Part shown: positions 16,434 to 28,355 of the stretch, piece by piece
Layout of the letters: each line of letters begins with the position of its first letter
How positions within the stretch are numbered: the stretch's first letter is position 1
Source of the DNA: Lichenicola sp965198575
GTDB lineage: Bacteria; Pseudomonadota; Alphaproteobacteria; Acetobacterales; Acetobacteraceae
Assembly: GCF_965198575.1 (NCBI RefSeq)
Contig: NZ_OZ240671.1
Coordinates: 1,922,001 to 1,986,000 of the forward strand
Direction: 5' to 3'
Length of the DNA: 64,000 bases
The notes under the pieces: model-generated
Told to the model about the DNA's origin: nothing
The model's input: only the letters and a program-made list of their open reading frames with translations
Database searches by the model: none
Made by a program: the position numbers and the translations under genes

Positions 16434-17558
16434 ATGATCCCGACGCGCCGGGCGACGTTGCAGCCCGAGATGCAGCAGGCCGAACCGCCGATCATGATCG
16501 TCCACTCCACGACGCCATACAATGCCGAGCCGCCGCTGGACCGCCTGCGTGCCGCGACGATCACCGCCCGGCGGGATTTCTATGTTCGCAGCCACGGCGA
16601 TATCCCCGACCTTGCGGAGGCGACGCACCGCCTGGTCGTCGCCGGGCTGGTGGCGAAGCCGCTCGAATTTTCCCTGGACGCGCTGCGGGATGGTTTTTCC
16701 GAAGTCACCGTCACCGCGGTGATGCAATGCGCCGGCAATCGGCGTGCCGACCTGCAGCTCGTGCGGCCGACCACCGGGGACCCGTGGGCTCCCGGCGCCA
16801 TCGGCAACGCCGCCTGGACCGGCGTACGGCTGGCCGACGTCCTGAACGCCGCCGGTGCCAGCGACGCCGAGTCGCTGCACGTGGCCTTCGACTCATGCGA
16901 CGAGGTGGAGATCGAAGGCGAAGGTCGTTTCGCCTACGGTGCGTCGATCCCGATGGCAAAGGCGATGTCGCCGGAGGTGCTGCTCGCCTATGCGATGAAC
17001 GGCGAGGCGCTGGCGCCGGAGCACGGGCATCCATTGCGGGTCGTGGTGCCGGGCTATGCCGGGGTGCGCAGTCCGAAATGGCTCCGCCGCATCACCGTGC
17101 AGGACCGGCCGTCGGACAATCACATGCAGGCGCGTGACTACAAGCTCGTCCCCCCGCACATGACGCCGGAGACCGTCGATTGGGACAGCGGATTCACGAT
17201 TAACGAGATGCCACTGAATTCCGCGATCTGCGAGCCGGCCGCCGGTGAGGTGCTCGAAACCGGCCACGTCACCGTGCGCGGCTACGCGATCGCGACGGCG
17301 CGCCCGATCGTGCGTGTCGATATTTCATATGATGGCGGCAACCACTGGATCCAGGCGAGCCTCGAGCATGATGCGACCGCGCCATGGAGCTGGACTTTCT
17401 GGACGGCAGTACTTGATCTGCCGGCAGGTCGACATGAACTTGTTGTACGCGCTTGGGATTCTGCCGGGCAGACGCAACCCGCGCGACCGGACGACACATG
17501 GAACTTCAAGGGATATTTGAGCGCTGCCTGGCACCGCGTGTCGGTTTCGGTGCGCTGA
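16434..17558 (+). CDS. Sulfite oxidase-like molybdopterin enzyme
   Basis: A protein of up to 374 residues with the two domains of the sulfite oxidase family: a molybdopterin domain with the Mo-ligand cysteine in VMQCAGNRRADL (about residue 103), PWAPGAIGNAAWTGV, and HGHPLRVVVPGYAGVRSPKWL, followed by a dimerisation domain (about 265-374) ending in WNFKGYLSAAWHR. There is no signal peptide or heme domain, so a cytoplasmic or hypothetical electron partner is unresolved. ATGs at 16470 and 16494 are alternative starts; none has a convincing ribosome-binding site. Sulfite is a reasonable substrate given the alkanesulfonate genes 40 kb away, but this is inference. Confidence 0.83.
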   Translation: MIPTRRATLQPEMQQAEPPIMIVHSTTPYNAEPPLDRLRAATITARRDFYVRSHGDIPDLAEATHRLVVAGLVAKPLEFSLDALRDGFSEVTVTAVMQCAGNRRADLQLVRPTTGDPWAPGAIGNAAWTGVRLADVLNAAGASDAESLHVAFDSCDEVEIEGEGRFAYGASIPMAKAMSPEVLLAYAMNGEALAPEHGHPLRVVVPGYAGVRSPKWLRRITVQDRPSDNHMQARDYKLVPPHMTPETVDWDSGFTINEMPLNSAICEPAAGEVLETGHVTVRGYAIATARPIVRVDISYDGGNHWIQASLEHDATAPWSWTFWTAVLDLPAGRHELVVRAWDSAGQTQPARPDDTWNFKGYLSAAWHRVSVSVR

Positions 17559-17627
17559 TCGGCTGCGCACGATCGGAATAGTCCCGGAAATAAATGCGTA
17601 ATAGCGCGAATTGTGAGGCCGCAAGCC

Positions 17628-17654
17628 TTGTCGCTTCGGCATTCAGGCTATAGT
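17628..17654 (+). promoter_or_regulatory. Possible promoter of the basic nucleoid-protein gene
   Basis: TTGTCG (17628-17633) and TATAGT (17649-17654) with a 15-bp spacer lie in a noticeably AT-richer 130-bp gap upstream of ATG 17689. The spacer is short for a housekeeping promoter, so this is tentative. A good AGGA ribosome-binding site lies 7 nt before the ATG. Confidence 0.3.
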
Positions 17655-17688
17655 CAGCAGATATCTCCACATTGTTACAGGATTAATT

Positions 17689-18138
17689 ATGGCCCGTACC
17701 ACCACAAAGACCACTCGCGCTCCGGCAAAACGGACTCCCGAGCCTGCTCCGAAGAAGCGCGTCGGCCGTCCGATCGGCTCGAAGAACAAGGTGCCGAGCG
17801 CCCGGGCGAAGGCTGCTCCGGCCGCGGCTCCGAAGCGCGCCGTTGTTGCGCGTCGCGCGCCGGCCGCCGCCCCGAAGCCGAACAAGGCAGAGCTGGAAGC
17901 GCAGGTTGCGAAGCTCGAACGGACCGTTGCGCGTCTCCGCAAGCAGAACGCCGAGATGAAGGCGGCTGCCCGCGAAGTCGCACCGGCCGCTCCGGAGCCC
18001 GCGCCGTTCATTGCCGCCACCGCGGAAAAGAAGCCGCGCCGCGCCGCCGCGACGAAAACACGCCGGAGCACCAAGCGGACTGCCGAGCAGGACGAGCATG
18101 TCGCCGGCGAGGATGCGGACGAAACCTCGGAGGACTGA
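17689..18138 (+). CDS. Histone H1-like basic protein with an AT-hook-like motif
   Basis: A 149-residue protein very rich in Ala, Lys, Arg and Pro. Residues about 22-36 read PKKRVGRPIGSKNK, resembling an AT-hook (GRP core flanked by basic residues). A predicted short coiled coil covers about 64-88 (KAELEAQVAKLERTVARLRKQ), a second basic Ala/Lys block covers about 113-130, and the tail is acidic (EQDEHVAGEDADETSED). It is likely a DNA-compacting nucleoid protein that can dimerise. The function is inferred from composition; homologs of this kind are poorly characterised. Confidence 0.75.
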   Translation: MARTTTKTTRAPAKRTPEPAPKKRVGRPIGSKNKVPSARAKAAPAAAPKRAVVARRAPAAAPKPNKAELEAQVAKLERTVARLRKQNAEMKAAAREVAPAAPEPAPFIAATAEKKPRRAAATKTRRSTKRTAEQDEHVAGEDADETSED

Positions 18139-18293
18139 TCCGACCGCAGGGTCATCATGTGCGGGTGAAGGCGATCTCCGCATTCCCCGCGCCCCTGTCC
18201 GTTGAAAGGCCGCAACGGGCCTGCGACGCGCATCTGTCGCCGCCCGTTGCCGGCCTGTGATTGCAGGTCCGCTCCCCCAAGGAGGCCAGCCGC

Positions 18294-18851
18294 TTGGACG
18301 ACCGCAATCCGATACTGCCCGCGCATATCGAGGATACCATCCGCTCGATCGCGCAGCTCCACGCGGAGCATCGTCGGGCATCCTCGACGTTGCAGCGCGC
18401 CGTGGCGCGGCTGGTGGGTTTCGTCGGGCGGCCACGCTTCGTCGGCATGCTCACGGCGGCTGTCGTGTTCTGGATCGGTTTCAACCTGCTGATCACCGCG
18501 GCCGGCGGTGTCCCGCTCGACCCCCCGCCATTCGCCTGGATGGATGGCGCGGTCTCGCTGGGCGCGCTCTATATCACTGTGCTGATTCTCTCGACCCAGC
18601 GGCACGACGACCAGCTTGCCGAGTATCGCGAGCAGCTGACCCTGGAGTTGTCGATCCTGAGCGAGCAGAAGGCCGCCAAGATCATCGAGCTGCTCGAGGA
18701 AATGCGGCGGGACAATCCGCTGCTGGCCGACCGCCATGATCCGGAGGCGGAGGCGATGGCGGCTCCGGCCGATCCGCATTCCGTGCTCGATGCCATAAAG
18801 CAGAGCCATGTGGATGCGGCAGAGGAGGAGGCGAGCGAGGCTGCCGGCTGA
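18294..18851 (+). CDS. DUF1003 family membrane protein
   Basis: A 185-residue protein matching the DUF1003 pattern: a soluble N-terminus, two close transmembrane helices (about 52-74 and 86-104) separated by PPPFAWMDGAVSLGALYITVLILSTQRHDD, then a long helix (QLAEYREQLTLELSILSEQKAAKIIELLEEMR) typical of the family. The start is the TTG at 18294, with AAGGAGG at 18279-18285; the upstream TTG at 18261 has no such site. Function unknown. Confidence 0.85.
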   Translation: MDDRNPILPAHIEDTIRSIAQLHAEHRRASSTLQRAVARLVGFVGRPRFVGMLTAAVVFWIGFNLLITAAGGVPLDPPPFAWMDGAVSLGALYITVLILSTQRHDDQLAEYREQLTLELSILSEQKAAKIIELLEEMRRDNPLLADRHDPEAEAMAAPADPHSVLDAIKQSHVDAAEEEASEAAG

Positions 18852-18880
18852 GGGCAGCCCCGCATCGATCGGCTGGGAGG

Positions 18881-19339
18881 TTATTCCGGCGAGTTCGACG
18901 AGCTGTGCAGCGCCTGCTCCTGGTTGTGCAACGAGACCATCTGCGCGTGCGTGCTGGCCGCCTGGGTGAGCTGCTCCGGGGTCAGCAGGTTGCGGATCGC
19001 GATCTGGTTCGACAGATGCTGCGCCTCGAGCTGCTGCTCTAGCGACGCTTCCTGCTGCTGCAGCGGCGCCAGGGTGGCCTCGGTCACGTTGCCCGAGGAC
19101 AGCAACGTCGTCTCGATCTGCTCGTGGATCGCGCGCACCTGCTGGCGCAGGCTCCTGGTATTCTGGTGTTCGGCCTGCATCAGCGCATGCACCTGGCTCT
19201 GCTGCGCCGAGGTCAGCGTCACGCCCTCGAGCATGCCGCCGCCATGGTGCCATCCACCGGGGCCAGGCTGGGCGAAGGCGACGCCGCAACCGAGCAGCCC
19301 GGCAATGGCGGTGGTCAACAGCATCTTACGGGTCTGCAT
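18881..19339 (-). CDS. Spy/CpxP-like periplasmic protein
   Basis: A 152-residue exported protein (signal peptide about 1-23, cleavage after AFA). The mature part has a GGWHHGGGM patch that could bind metal, then an all-helical region with two LTxxQ motifs, LTSAQQSQVHALMQ and LTPEQLTQAASTHAQ, which define the Spy/CpxP chaperone and metal-stress family. It is Gln/His-rich. ATG 19339 is chosen because AGGAG lies 6-7 nt upstream; a longer in-frame reading to 19411 lacks one. No two-component genes are adjacent. Confidence 0.78.
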   Translation of the reverse strand: MQTRKMLLTTAIAGLLGCGVAFAQPGPGGWHHGGGMLEGVTLTSAQQSQVHALMQAEHQNTRSLRQQVRAIHEQIETTLLSSGNVTEATLAPLQQQEASLEQQLEAQHLSNQIAIRNLLTPEQLTQAASTHAQMVSLHNQEQALHSSSNSPE

Positions 19340-19545
19340 CGGACGGTTCTCCTGGGCTTCGGCGTGCCCCGGCTGGGGAGCTGGCAGGATGATGCGCATG
19401 GGCTGTAACAACGAGCCGCTGCATTAGGCGACGGAGTGTAACGACCAGGCCGATCCCGGCTACCGACGATGCAGACCAGCCGCGATTTGGCAGCGGACCC
19501 CGGCTTGTGGAGAATGGCCCGACGCGCTCTAGGGACATCACGCGA

Positions 19546-21824
<2,279 letters not shown>

Positions 21825-21828
<4 letters not shown>

Positions 21829-22484
21829 CGCGCATCCTGGTCACCGCGTTCGAGCCGTTCGGCGGCGAGAGCGTCAATCCGTCGGAGGCGGCGATAGCGG
21901 GGCTGCACCGCGAGACGTTCCCCGGTGCGGAGTTGCGGACGCTGACGCTGCCGACGAGCTTCGGGCACTCGCTCGAAAAACTGCGGCGGGCACTCGAGGA
22001 TTGGCCGGCGGACATCGTGCTCGCGGTGGGTCAGGCCGGCGGACGCTCGGGGCTCAGCGTCGAGCGCGTTGCGATCAATCTCGATGACGCCCGCATCCCC
22101 GACAATTCCGGGCAGCAACCGGTCGACGTGCCGGTGGTGGCGGGTGCGCCGGCTGCGTATTTCAGCACGCTGCCGGTCAAGGCGATGGTGGCGGCGATCC
22201 GGGAGGCGGGTGTCGAGGCGTCGGTGTCGCACAGCGCCGGCACCTTCGTGTGCAACCACGTGTTCTTCGGCCTGCGCCACATGGCCGAAACGACCTGGCC
22301 GTCGATGCGCTGCGGGTTCGTGCATATCCCGTTCCTGCCGGAGCAGGCGGCGGTGCGGCGCATATCCGGGAGCGAGCCTCCGTCTCTGGATACGGCGTCG
22401 GTCACGCGCGGGCTCGCGGCCGCGATCGCGGCGATCACCCGGGGCGGGCCCGAGCCGCATATCACCGAGGGCGCCCTGTCCTGA
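21825..22484 (+). CDS. pcp: Pyroglutamyl-peptidase I, probably starting at CTG
   Basis: Removes N-terminal pyroglutamate from peptides. The family's N-terminus TRILVTAFEPFGGESVNPS is encoded from 21828 onwards, but no ATG, GTG or TTG precedes it in frame; the only candidate is CTG 21825, overlapping the maeB stop as CTGA. With it the protein is 219 residues, the normal length. The catalytic triad is present: Glu in GLSVERVAINL, Cys in SAGTFVCNHVFF and His in FVHIPFLPEQ. A conventional start at 21933 would remove the first strand and the family's most conserved segment. The stop overlaps the next ATG. Confidence 0.88.
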
Positions 22485-23122
22485 TGAACGACTTCATCGC
22501 GGCGCACACCGTTGTCGCCAGCACCAGGCTGGTGCCGGAGATCCGGCTGCACCTCGCGACCGAGATCACGCCGATCTGGCAGGCTTCGGAAGACTGGCTC
22601 AAACAGACCGGGATCGAGCCGCCATTCTGGGCCTTCGCGTGGCCCGGCGGCCAGGTGATCGCGCGGCATGTGCTGGATCATCCCGAGGCGGTAACCGACC
22701 GGCGCGTTCTGGATTTCGCGGCCGGCGGCGGCATCGCGGCGATCGCCTGTGCGCGGGCCGGCGCCGCTTCGGTCGAGGCGGCCGAGATCGATCCGTTGGC
22801 GGTTGCCGCGATCCGGCTCAACGCCACACTGAACGCGGTCGAGGTCACGCCGATTTCCGAGGATGTCGTTGGAGCGCCGAACCGCTGGGACCTGATCCTG
22901 TGCGGCGACGTCTGCTACGAGGCGCCGATGACCCGGCACATCCTGCCGTGGCTGCGCCGTATGGCGGAAACCGCCGAGGTGTGGGTCGCCGATCCGGGTC
23001 GCGCCTACCTGCCCGCCGACGGACTGATCGAGATCGGACGCTACGATGTCGAGACCTCGCTCGAGCTCGAGGACCGTACGCTGCGTCCAACGCGGCTGTT
23101 CCGACTGCAACCGGGCAAGTAA
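22484..23122 (+). CDS. Class I SAM-dependent methyltransferase (ETFB-KMT/PrmA-like)
   Basis: A 212-residue methyltransferase. The first part PPFWAFAWPGGQVIARHVLDH precedes the SAM-binding motif VLDFAAGGGIAAIACARAGA, the acidic motif II VEAAEIDPLAV, and a catalytic-like loop LILCGDVCYEAPMTR. The W-PGG pattern and order match the animal ETFB lysine methyltransferase and related bacterial proteins, so a protein lysine target such as electron-transfer flavoprotein is plausible. Start ATG 22484 overlaps the pcp stop. Confidence 0.85.
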   Translation: MNDFIAAHTVVASTRLVPEIRLHLATEITPIWQASEDWLKQTGIEPPFWAFAWPGGQVIARHVLDHPEAVTDRRVLDFAAGGGIAAIACARAGAASVEAAEIDPLAVAAIRLNATLNAVEVTPISEDVVGAPNRWDLILCGDVCYEAPMTRHILPWLRRMAETAEVWVADPGRAYLPADGLIEIGRYDVETSLELEDRTLRPTRLFRLQPGK

Positions 23123-23213
23123 CTCGATCCGCACCCGTTGGCGGCAGGCCCCTCCTGTTGCAGATTGCGCCGCGACGCGGTGGCCGCTGATCTCAGAGCC
23201 GCTGAGGTCGGGG

Positions 23214-23246
23214 GTGCCGGACCGGAGTCCCGCTCCTGACCGGCAC
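23214..23246 (+). other. GC-rich hairpin between methyltransferase and SDR genes
   Basis: GTGCCGG (23214-23220) pairs with CCGGCAC (23240-23246), and an inner GGAG (23224-23227) pairs with CTCC (23233-23236) around a 5-nt loop. It lies in a 185-bp gap that otherwise shows nothing recognisable. It may terminate the maeB-pcp transcript or sit in the leader of the downstream gene. No T-run follows. Confidence 0.4.
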
Positions 23247-23307
23247 GGCGCATTCCCCGACAGGCTCTGACAAGAGGCTGCACCACGAGCCACAAGGATC
23301 GATCATC

Positions 23308-24075
23308 ATGGCCGACCAGTTCGCCACCTACCCCAGCCTGCGCGGACGCCGCGTGCTCGTCACCGGCGGAGCATCCGGCATCGGCGCCTCCATCGTCCGC
23401 CACTTCGCCGAGCAGGGCGCGCATGTCGGCTTCCTCGACATCGACGAGACCGGCGCTGCCGCGACCCTGGCCAGCCTCCCCGATGGCGTCACGGTCCGCT
23501 TTGCCGCCTGCGACCTGCGCGACATCACCGCACTCCGTGCCGGGATCGACACCCTCCGCGAGCAGCTCGGCGGCCCGTTCACCGTGCTGGTCAACAATGC
23601 TGCCCGCGACGATCGCCACGCCATCGACGACGTGACCCCGGAATACTGGGACGACCGCATGGCCACCAACCTGCGACATCAGTTCTTCTGCGTGCAGGCG
23701 ATCAAGCCCGACATGATCGAGGCCGGCGGCGGCTCCATCATCAACATGAGCTCCAACAGCTTCCTGCTCGCCTCGGGTGGGATGCCGGCCTACACCGCCG
23801 CGAAGTCGGCCGTGATCGGCCTGACCCGCGGCCTCGCCCGGGATCTCGGGCCGCATCATATCCGCGCCAACATCGTCTATCCCGGCTGGATCATCACCCA
23901 GCGCCAGCTCGACCTGTGGATGACCGACGAGGCGGAAGCCAAGCGCGCGAGCGGCCAGTGCATCCCCGATCGGCTGTATGAGCCGGACGTCGCGCGCATG
24001 GTGCTCTGGCTCGCCGCCGACGACAGCCGCATGGTCACCGCGCGCGAGTTCGTCGTGGATGGCGGCTGGTTCTGA
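23308..24075 (+). CDS. Short-chain dehydrogenase/reductase
   Basis: A 255-residue classical SDR. VTGGASGIG (about 18-26) is the cofactor loop, FLDIDE places an Asp after strand 2 and so favours NAD(H), NNAAR is the structural motif, and the catalytic Ser-Tyr-Lys set is in NMSSNSFLLASGGMPAYTAAK. The C-terminal REFVVDGGWF is typical. The pattern resembles bacterial sugar and polyol dehydrogenases, but the substrate is not determinable. CACAAGGATCG provides the ribosome-binding site. It is a single-gene unit. Confidence 0.9.
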   Translation: MADQFATYPSLRGRRVLVTGGASGIGASIVRHFAEQGAHVGFLDIDETGAAATLASLPDGVTVRFAACDLRDITALRAGIDTLREQLGGPFTVLVNNAARDDRHAIDDVTPEYWDDRMATNLRHQFFCVQAIKPDMIEAGGGSIINMSSNSFLLASGGMPAYTAAKSAVIGLTRGLARDLGPHHIRANIVYPGWIITQRQLDLWMTDEAEAKRASGQCIPDRLYEPDVARMVLWLAADDSRMVTAREFVVDGGWF

Positions 24076-24263
24076 TCCAGCCTCCCGTCGCGGCGGTTCC
24101 GGTTGCAACCAGGCGGGGGAGGCGTCCGGGTCAAACCGTGCACGTCTCCGTGCGCATCGGAATCGCCGCGATGCAGTCCGAATTCCGCCTGATTTTGCAG
24201 TGATGGTGTAGCTTGATGCGGCTCCGCGATGCGCGGCTGCAGCCCCAAGATATCGAGAGTGCC

Positions 24264-24545
24264 ATGATCAAGAAGTTCGTTGTTCTGCCTGTTGCCCTGG
24301 CGATCTCGCTGGGAGCCGTCCTGCCGATGGCGCCGGCATCCGCAGAGCCGGGCGGCTGCCTGAAATACGGTGCGGTCGGTGCGGTCGGCGGCCATCTCGC
24401 CCATCACGGCGTGCTCGGCGCTGCTGGCGGATGTGCGACCGGCATGGTCGTGCGTCACCGCTACCGGAAGCAGCAGCGCCAGGACGCCGCCGCCTATCGT
24501 GCCGGTCAGACCAATGGCGCCGTCACCCCGGATCAGCCGCGCTAA
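24264..24545 (+). CDS. Small exported glycine-zipper-like protein
   Basis: A 93-residue protein with a clear signal peptide (about 1-27, cleavage after ASA). The mature part has alternating small residues, GAVGAVGGHLAHHGVLGAAGGCATGMVV, like a short glycine zipper, then a basic stretch HRYRKQQRQ and a polar tail. Two cysteines could form a disulfide. ATG 24264 is preferred over upstream codons because the signal peptide starts there. Function unknown; small glycine-zipper proteins are common in alphaproteobacterial envelopes. Confidence 0.7.
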   Translation: MIKKFVVLPVALAISLGAVLPMAPASAEPGGCLKYGAVGAVGGHLAHHGVLGAAGGCATGMVVRHRYRKQQRQDAAAYRAGQTNGAVTPDQPR

Positions 24546-24584
24546 CGGCGGATCGCCTTCAGCACCGGCGAGGATGACTGCCGA

Positions 24585-25637
24585 TCAACGGTTGTCCTCG
24601 CTGTCGGTGACGACGCGGTGGCCGGTGACATGCGGGAGCGTCACATCGCCGGCGCCGGTGTGGCTGACCTGCGCGTTCCCTACAGTCGCGCGCACGGTCA
24701 GATCGCCGGAGCCGTGTCGTTCCGCCATCAAGGTCTCGATCCGCCCCGCACGGATGAGGATGTCGCCGGATCCGGAACCAGCCAGCTGCGCCGTGTCGAC
24801 CGACGCCACCCAGATGCCGATATCGCCACTGCCTGTCGTCTGCGCGTCGAGATGGCCGTTCACGATGCCGAGCGACAGGTCGCCACTATTGTCGAGCACG
24901 GCTTGCACGCCGTCGAAACTGGCGCCGCTGCCAGCCACCAGGTCGCCGCTGCCATGCAGGGCTGCGACCAGGCTGCCGGCGTGACCGCTGCCGATCCTGA
25001 GGTCGCCCGATCCGGTCAGGTTGGCCACCACGTTGCCGGAAATCTGCGCCACCGACACGTCGCCGGCAGATCGTTGCTGATCCGAAAGTGAGCCCGCCTG
25101 TTCCACCACCACGTCGCCACTGCCGGAGCCATCGATCGTCACCGGCCCGGTGAAGCGGCCGAGATGCATGTCGAGGTCGCCGCTTTGCACGATCCGCAAC
25201 GGCATCGTCGGCGGGGCTTGCAGGATGAAGTCGCCGCCGTCGCCCTCGCTGCAGCCGGGCGACTCTCGAATGTTGCCGCCCTGCACGTCGATCGCCTGCA
25301 AGGCCGCGTCCTGGCCCGACCGGACCGAGACGATGATCCGGTCCACGAGCTCCGGCACCGCCTTCACGATCACCGAACTCGCGCAGGGCAGATCCACCGT
25401 CAGGTCGGACGCGGTCAGGCTCCGGGACGGGCCGTCAGGGATCGATACGTGGATCGGGTCCAGCCTGACGTGGAACGCCGGAGCCTCGAGGGCGAGGTGC
25501 CGATGGACATGGCTGCCGTTGTCCTGCAGCAGCACCCACGGCACCACCACGATCGCCGCCAGCAGGATCGCCGCGCGACGCCGCCGCATGCGGATGTCGC
25601 CGGCACGCGACAGATCGTGGATCTCGAAGATCGGCAT
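24585..25637 (-). CDS. GIN-domain (DUF2807/DUF4097-like) envelope protein, fourth gene of psp operon
   Basis: A 350-residue protein with an N-terminal transmembrane anchor (about 20-37) and a long exported part. From about residue 160 it consists of roughly eight repeats of 18-25 residues, each carrying a GSGD-type turn (for example LTGSGDLRIGSG, LHGSGDLVAGSG, TTGSGDIGIW, HTGAGDVTLP), the hallmark of the right-handed beta-solenoid GIN domain. It starts 3 nt after the pspC stop, so it is co-translated with pspA-B-C. The function is unknown; the operon position points to an envelope-stress role. Confidence 0.85.
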   Translation of the reverse strand: MPIFEIHDLSRAGDIRMRRRRAAILLAAIVVVPWVLLQDNGSHVHRHLALEAPAFHVRLDPIHVSIPDGPSRSLTASDLTVDLPCASSVIVKAVPELVDRIIVSVRSGQDAALQAIDVQGGNIRESPGCSEGDGGDFILQAPPTMPLRIVQSGDLDMHLGRFTGPVTIDGSGSGDVVVEQAGSLSDQQRSAGDVSVAQISGNVVANLTGSGDLRIGSGHAGSLVAALHGSGDLVAGSGASFDGVQAVLDNSGDLSLGIVNGHLDAQTTGSGDIGIWVASVDTAQLAGSGSGDILIRAGRIETLMAERHGSGDLTVRATVGNAQVSHTGAGDVTLPHVTGHRVVTDSEDNR

Positions 25638-25640
25638 CGG

Positions 25641-26054
25641 CTATTGGCCCATGCGCCGGAAGCCGCGATGCAGCTCGAAGTCCGACGAGGTCACGAACGC
25701 CTCGATCCGGCCCAGGCGGGGCTCGAGGGTCTCGAAACGGTGACGCAACAACGCATAGCTCTGCCCGACAGGCTGCGGCCGCGTCGTGGCACCGGCGCCG
25801 GTTTCGGTCCGGAACGTGGTCCCGGAGGACCGGAACTGCGTGCGACGGTTCGGCATGCGTCGGCGCAACAGCAGGCCCAGCGCAAGATAGGCGAGGCCGG
25901 TCGGCAGGAAAACGAACAGCACCGTCACCATGCGCACCAGCGGCAGCGGCAGGTCGAGGTCATCGGCGAGGCCTGAGCAGACGCCGGCGAACATCGCCCC
26001 CCGGTCCTGGCGCCACACCCGCGGCTGGGCCTCATCGGCGTACGGATCGTTCAT
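25641..26054 (-). CDS. pspC: Phage shock protein C
   Basis: A 137-residue membrane protein with the PspC domain: WRQDRGAMFAGVCSGLADDLDLPLPLVRMVTVLFVFLPTGLAYLALGLLLRRR (read in consecutive pieces), with one long hydrophobic segment. A C-terminal tail of about 60 residues (LLRHRFETLEPRLGRIEAFVTS) may interact with PspA. Start 26054 has GGAGG 8 nt upstream. PspC with PspB senses inner-membrane stress and recruits PspA. Confidence 0.92.
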   Translation of the reverse strand: MNDPYADEAQPRVWRQDRGAMFAGVCSGLADDLDLPLPLVRMVTVLFVFLPTGLAYLALGLLLRRRMPNRRTQFRSSGTTFRTETGAGATTRPQPVGQSYALLRHRFETLEPRLGRIEAFVTSSDFELHRGFRRMGQ

Positions 26055-26070
26055 CGGTTCGGCCTCCGCG

Positions 26071-26352
26071 TCAGAGCGGCATCCGGCTGCGCCAGCCGGC
26101 AAGCTCGGTGTCGAGGATGCGCTCGAGGTTCTCGACGCGCTGCTCCATCCGCCGCGCGATCTCGTTCATGTCGGCCAGCGCCCGCTGTTCCTCGGCGCCG
26201 AGCCCCTGCGAACCGATCGACCGGATACCGCGGTCATGCTTCAGCTTCATGTACCAGGCCATGAGCAGGAACGGTGCCAGGACGGCGACAAGCCCGGTCA
26301 GATCCACGAGACGATTCCCACCCAGAATTGCGGCAAGAGGAACAATGTCCAT
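26071..26352 (-). CDS. pspB: Phage shock protein B
   Basis: A 93-residue protein with one transmembrane helix (about 18-35, LTGLVAVLAPFLLMAWYMK) followed by a cytoplasmic amphipathic helix with the heptad-like RRMEQRVENLERILDTELAGWR, the usual PspB layout. It lies 12 nt after pspA and 16 nt before pspC. It acts with PspC as the membrane sensor. Confidence 0.92.
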   Translation of the reverse strand: MDIVPLAAILGGNRLVDLTGLVAVLAPFLLMAWYMKLKHDRGIRSIGSQGLGAEEQRALADMNEIARRMEQRVENLERILDTELAGWRSRMPL

Positions 26353-26364
26353 GCAACGGCGTCC

Positions 26365-27063
26365 TCAGCTTTGCGAGCCCGATCCCTCGACCCCCGGCCC
26401 TCCGACGCGACGACGCATCTTGGCCTTCAGTACGTCGAGCTCGCTCTCGACGGCGGTGTCGGCCTCGAGCCCCTCGATCTCCTGCTCCAGCGTCCGCCGG
26501 CCGAGATCATAGGACTCCGCGCGGCCTTCCAGCGCATCCAGATTGCGCTCGATCTGCTCGAAACGACCGAATGCGTCGCTGATGCGGCCATCATGAATAC
26601 GCTCGCGCAGCTTGACGCGCGAGGAGGCGATCGCGGTGCGCGACAGCAGCGCCTGCTCGCGGGATTTCGCATCGGCGAGCTTGGCCTGCAGCTTGGCGAT
26701 GTCGTCGTTCTGCTGGGCGAGGCCAGCGACGATCTGCGAAAGCTGCTGCTGCAGCGCCTCGCGCGTCTTGATCAGGTGGGTGCGGGCCTGCAGCGCACCG
26801 CGCGCCAGATCCTCGCGATCATGCGTCAGGGCCAGCTCGGCCTTGCGCTCCCACTCGGCCTCGTCACGCGCCAGGGTCGCCACGCGACGCTCGATCTCCT
26901 TGCGCTCGGCGATCGTCTGCACCGCGGACGAGCGCACCTCGACCAGCGTGTCCTCCATTTCCTGGATGATCAGCCGGATGATCTTCTTCGGATCCTCCGC
27001 ACCCGCGACGATGGCGTTGATGTTGGAGTTCACGATATCCGACAGGCGGGAGAAGATGCTCAT
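26365..27063 (-). CDS. pspA: Phage shock protein A
   Basis: A 232-residue ESCRT-III-like protein. The N-terminal amphipathic helix MSIFSRLSDIVNSNINAIVAGAEDPKKIIR is the membrane-binding element, and the rest is an almost continuous coiled coil. It binds damaged membrane and, when free, inhibits PspF. Start 27063 has GGAGG 6 nt upstream. A sigma-54 promoter lies about 55-70 bp further upstream. It is the first gene of pspA-pspB-pspC plus a GIN-domain gene. Confidence 0.96.
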   Translation of the reverse strand: MSIFSRLSDIVNSNINAIVAGAEDPKKIIRLIIQEMEDTLVEVRSSAVQTIAERKEIERRVATLARDEAEWERKAELALTHDREDLARGALQARTHLIKTREALQQQLSQIVAGLAQQNDDIAKLQAKLADAKSREQALLSRTAIASSRVKLRERIHDGRISDAFGRFEQIERNLDALEGRAESYDLGRRTLEQEIEGLEADTAVESELDVLKAKMRRRVGGPGVEGSGSQS

Positions 27064-27116
27064 GGCAGCCTCCGTCTCGAGATCGGACGGGGTCTCGTCC
27101 TTGGGCAAGGGACAGA

Positions 27117-27131
27117 GCAGCATCCGTGCCA
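27117..27131 (-). promoter_or_regulatory. Sigma-54 promoter of the psp operon
   Basis: On the minus strand TGGCACG (27131-27125) is followed after exactly four bases by CTGCT (27120-27116), matching the -24 GG and -12 GC elements. Expected transcription start is near 27105, giving a leader of about 42 nt before pspA. It faces a divergent pspF gene, as in enterobacteria. Confidence 0.8.
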
Positions 27132-27256
27132 CTAGGTCGGACCGCAGGCCATTCTCGTAACCGATTGGTTTGCCGCAGGATTTTCTCCGACTTGCGCTGA
27201 GGTCCGTCCGCGTCGACACTCGGCCTCTTCATGACCTTGGTCGGGAGAACCATCAC

Positions 27257-28348
<1,092 letters not shown>

Positions 28349-28355
28349 TGCGCGG

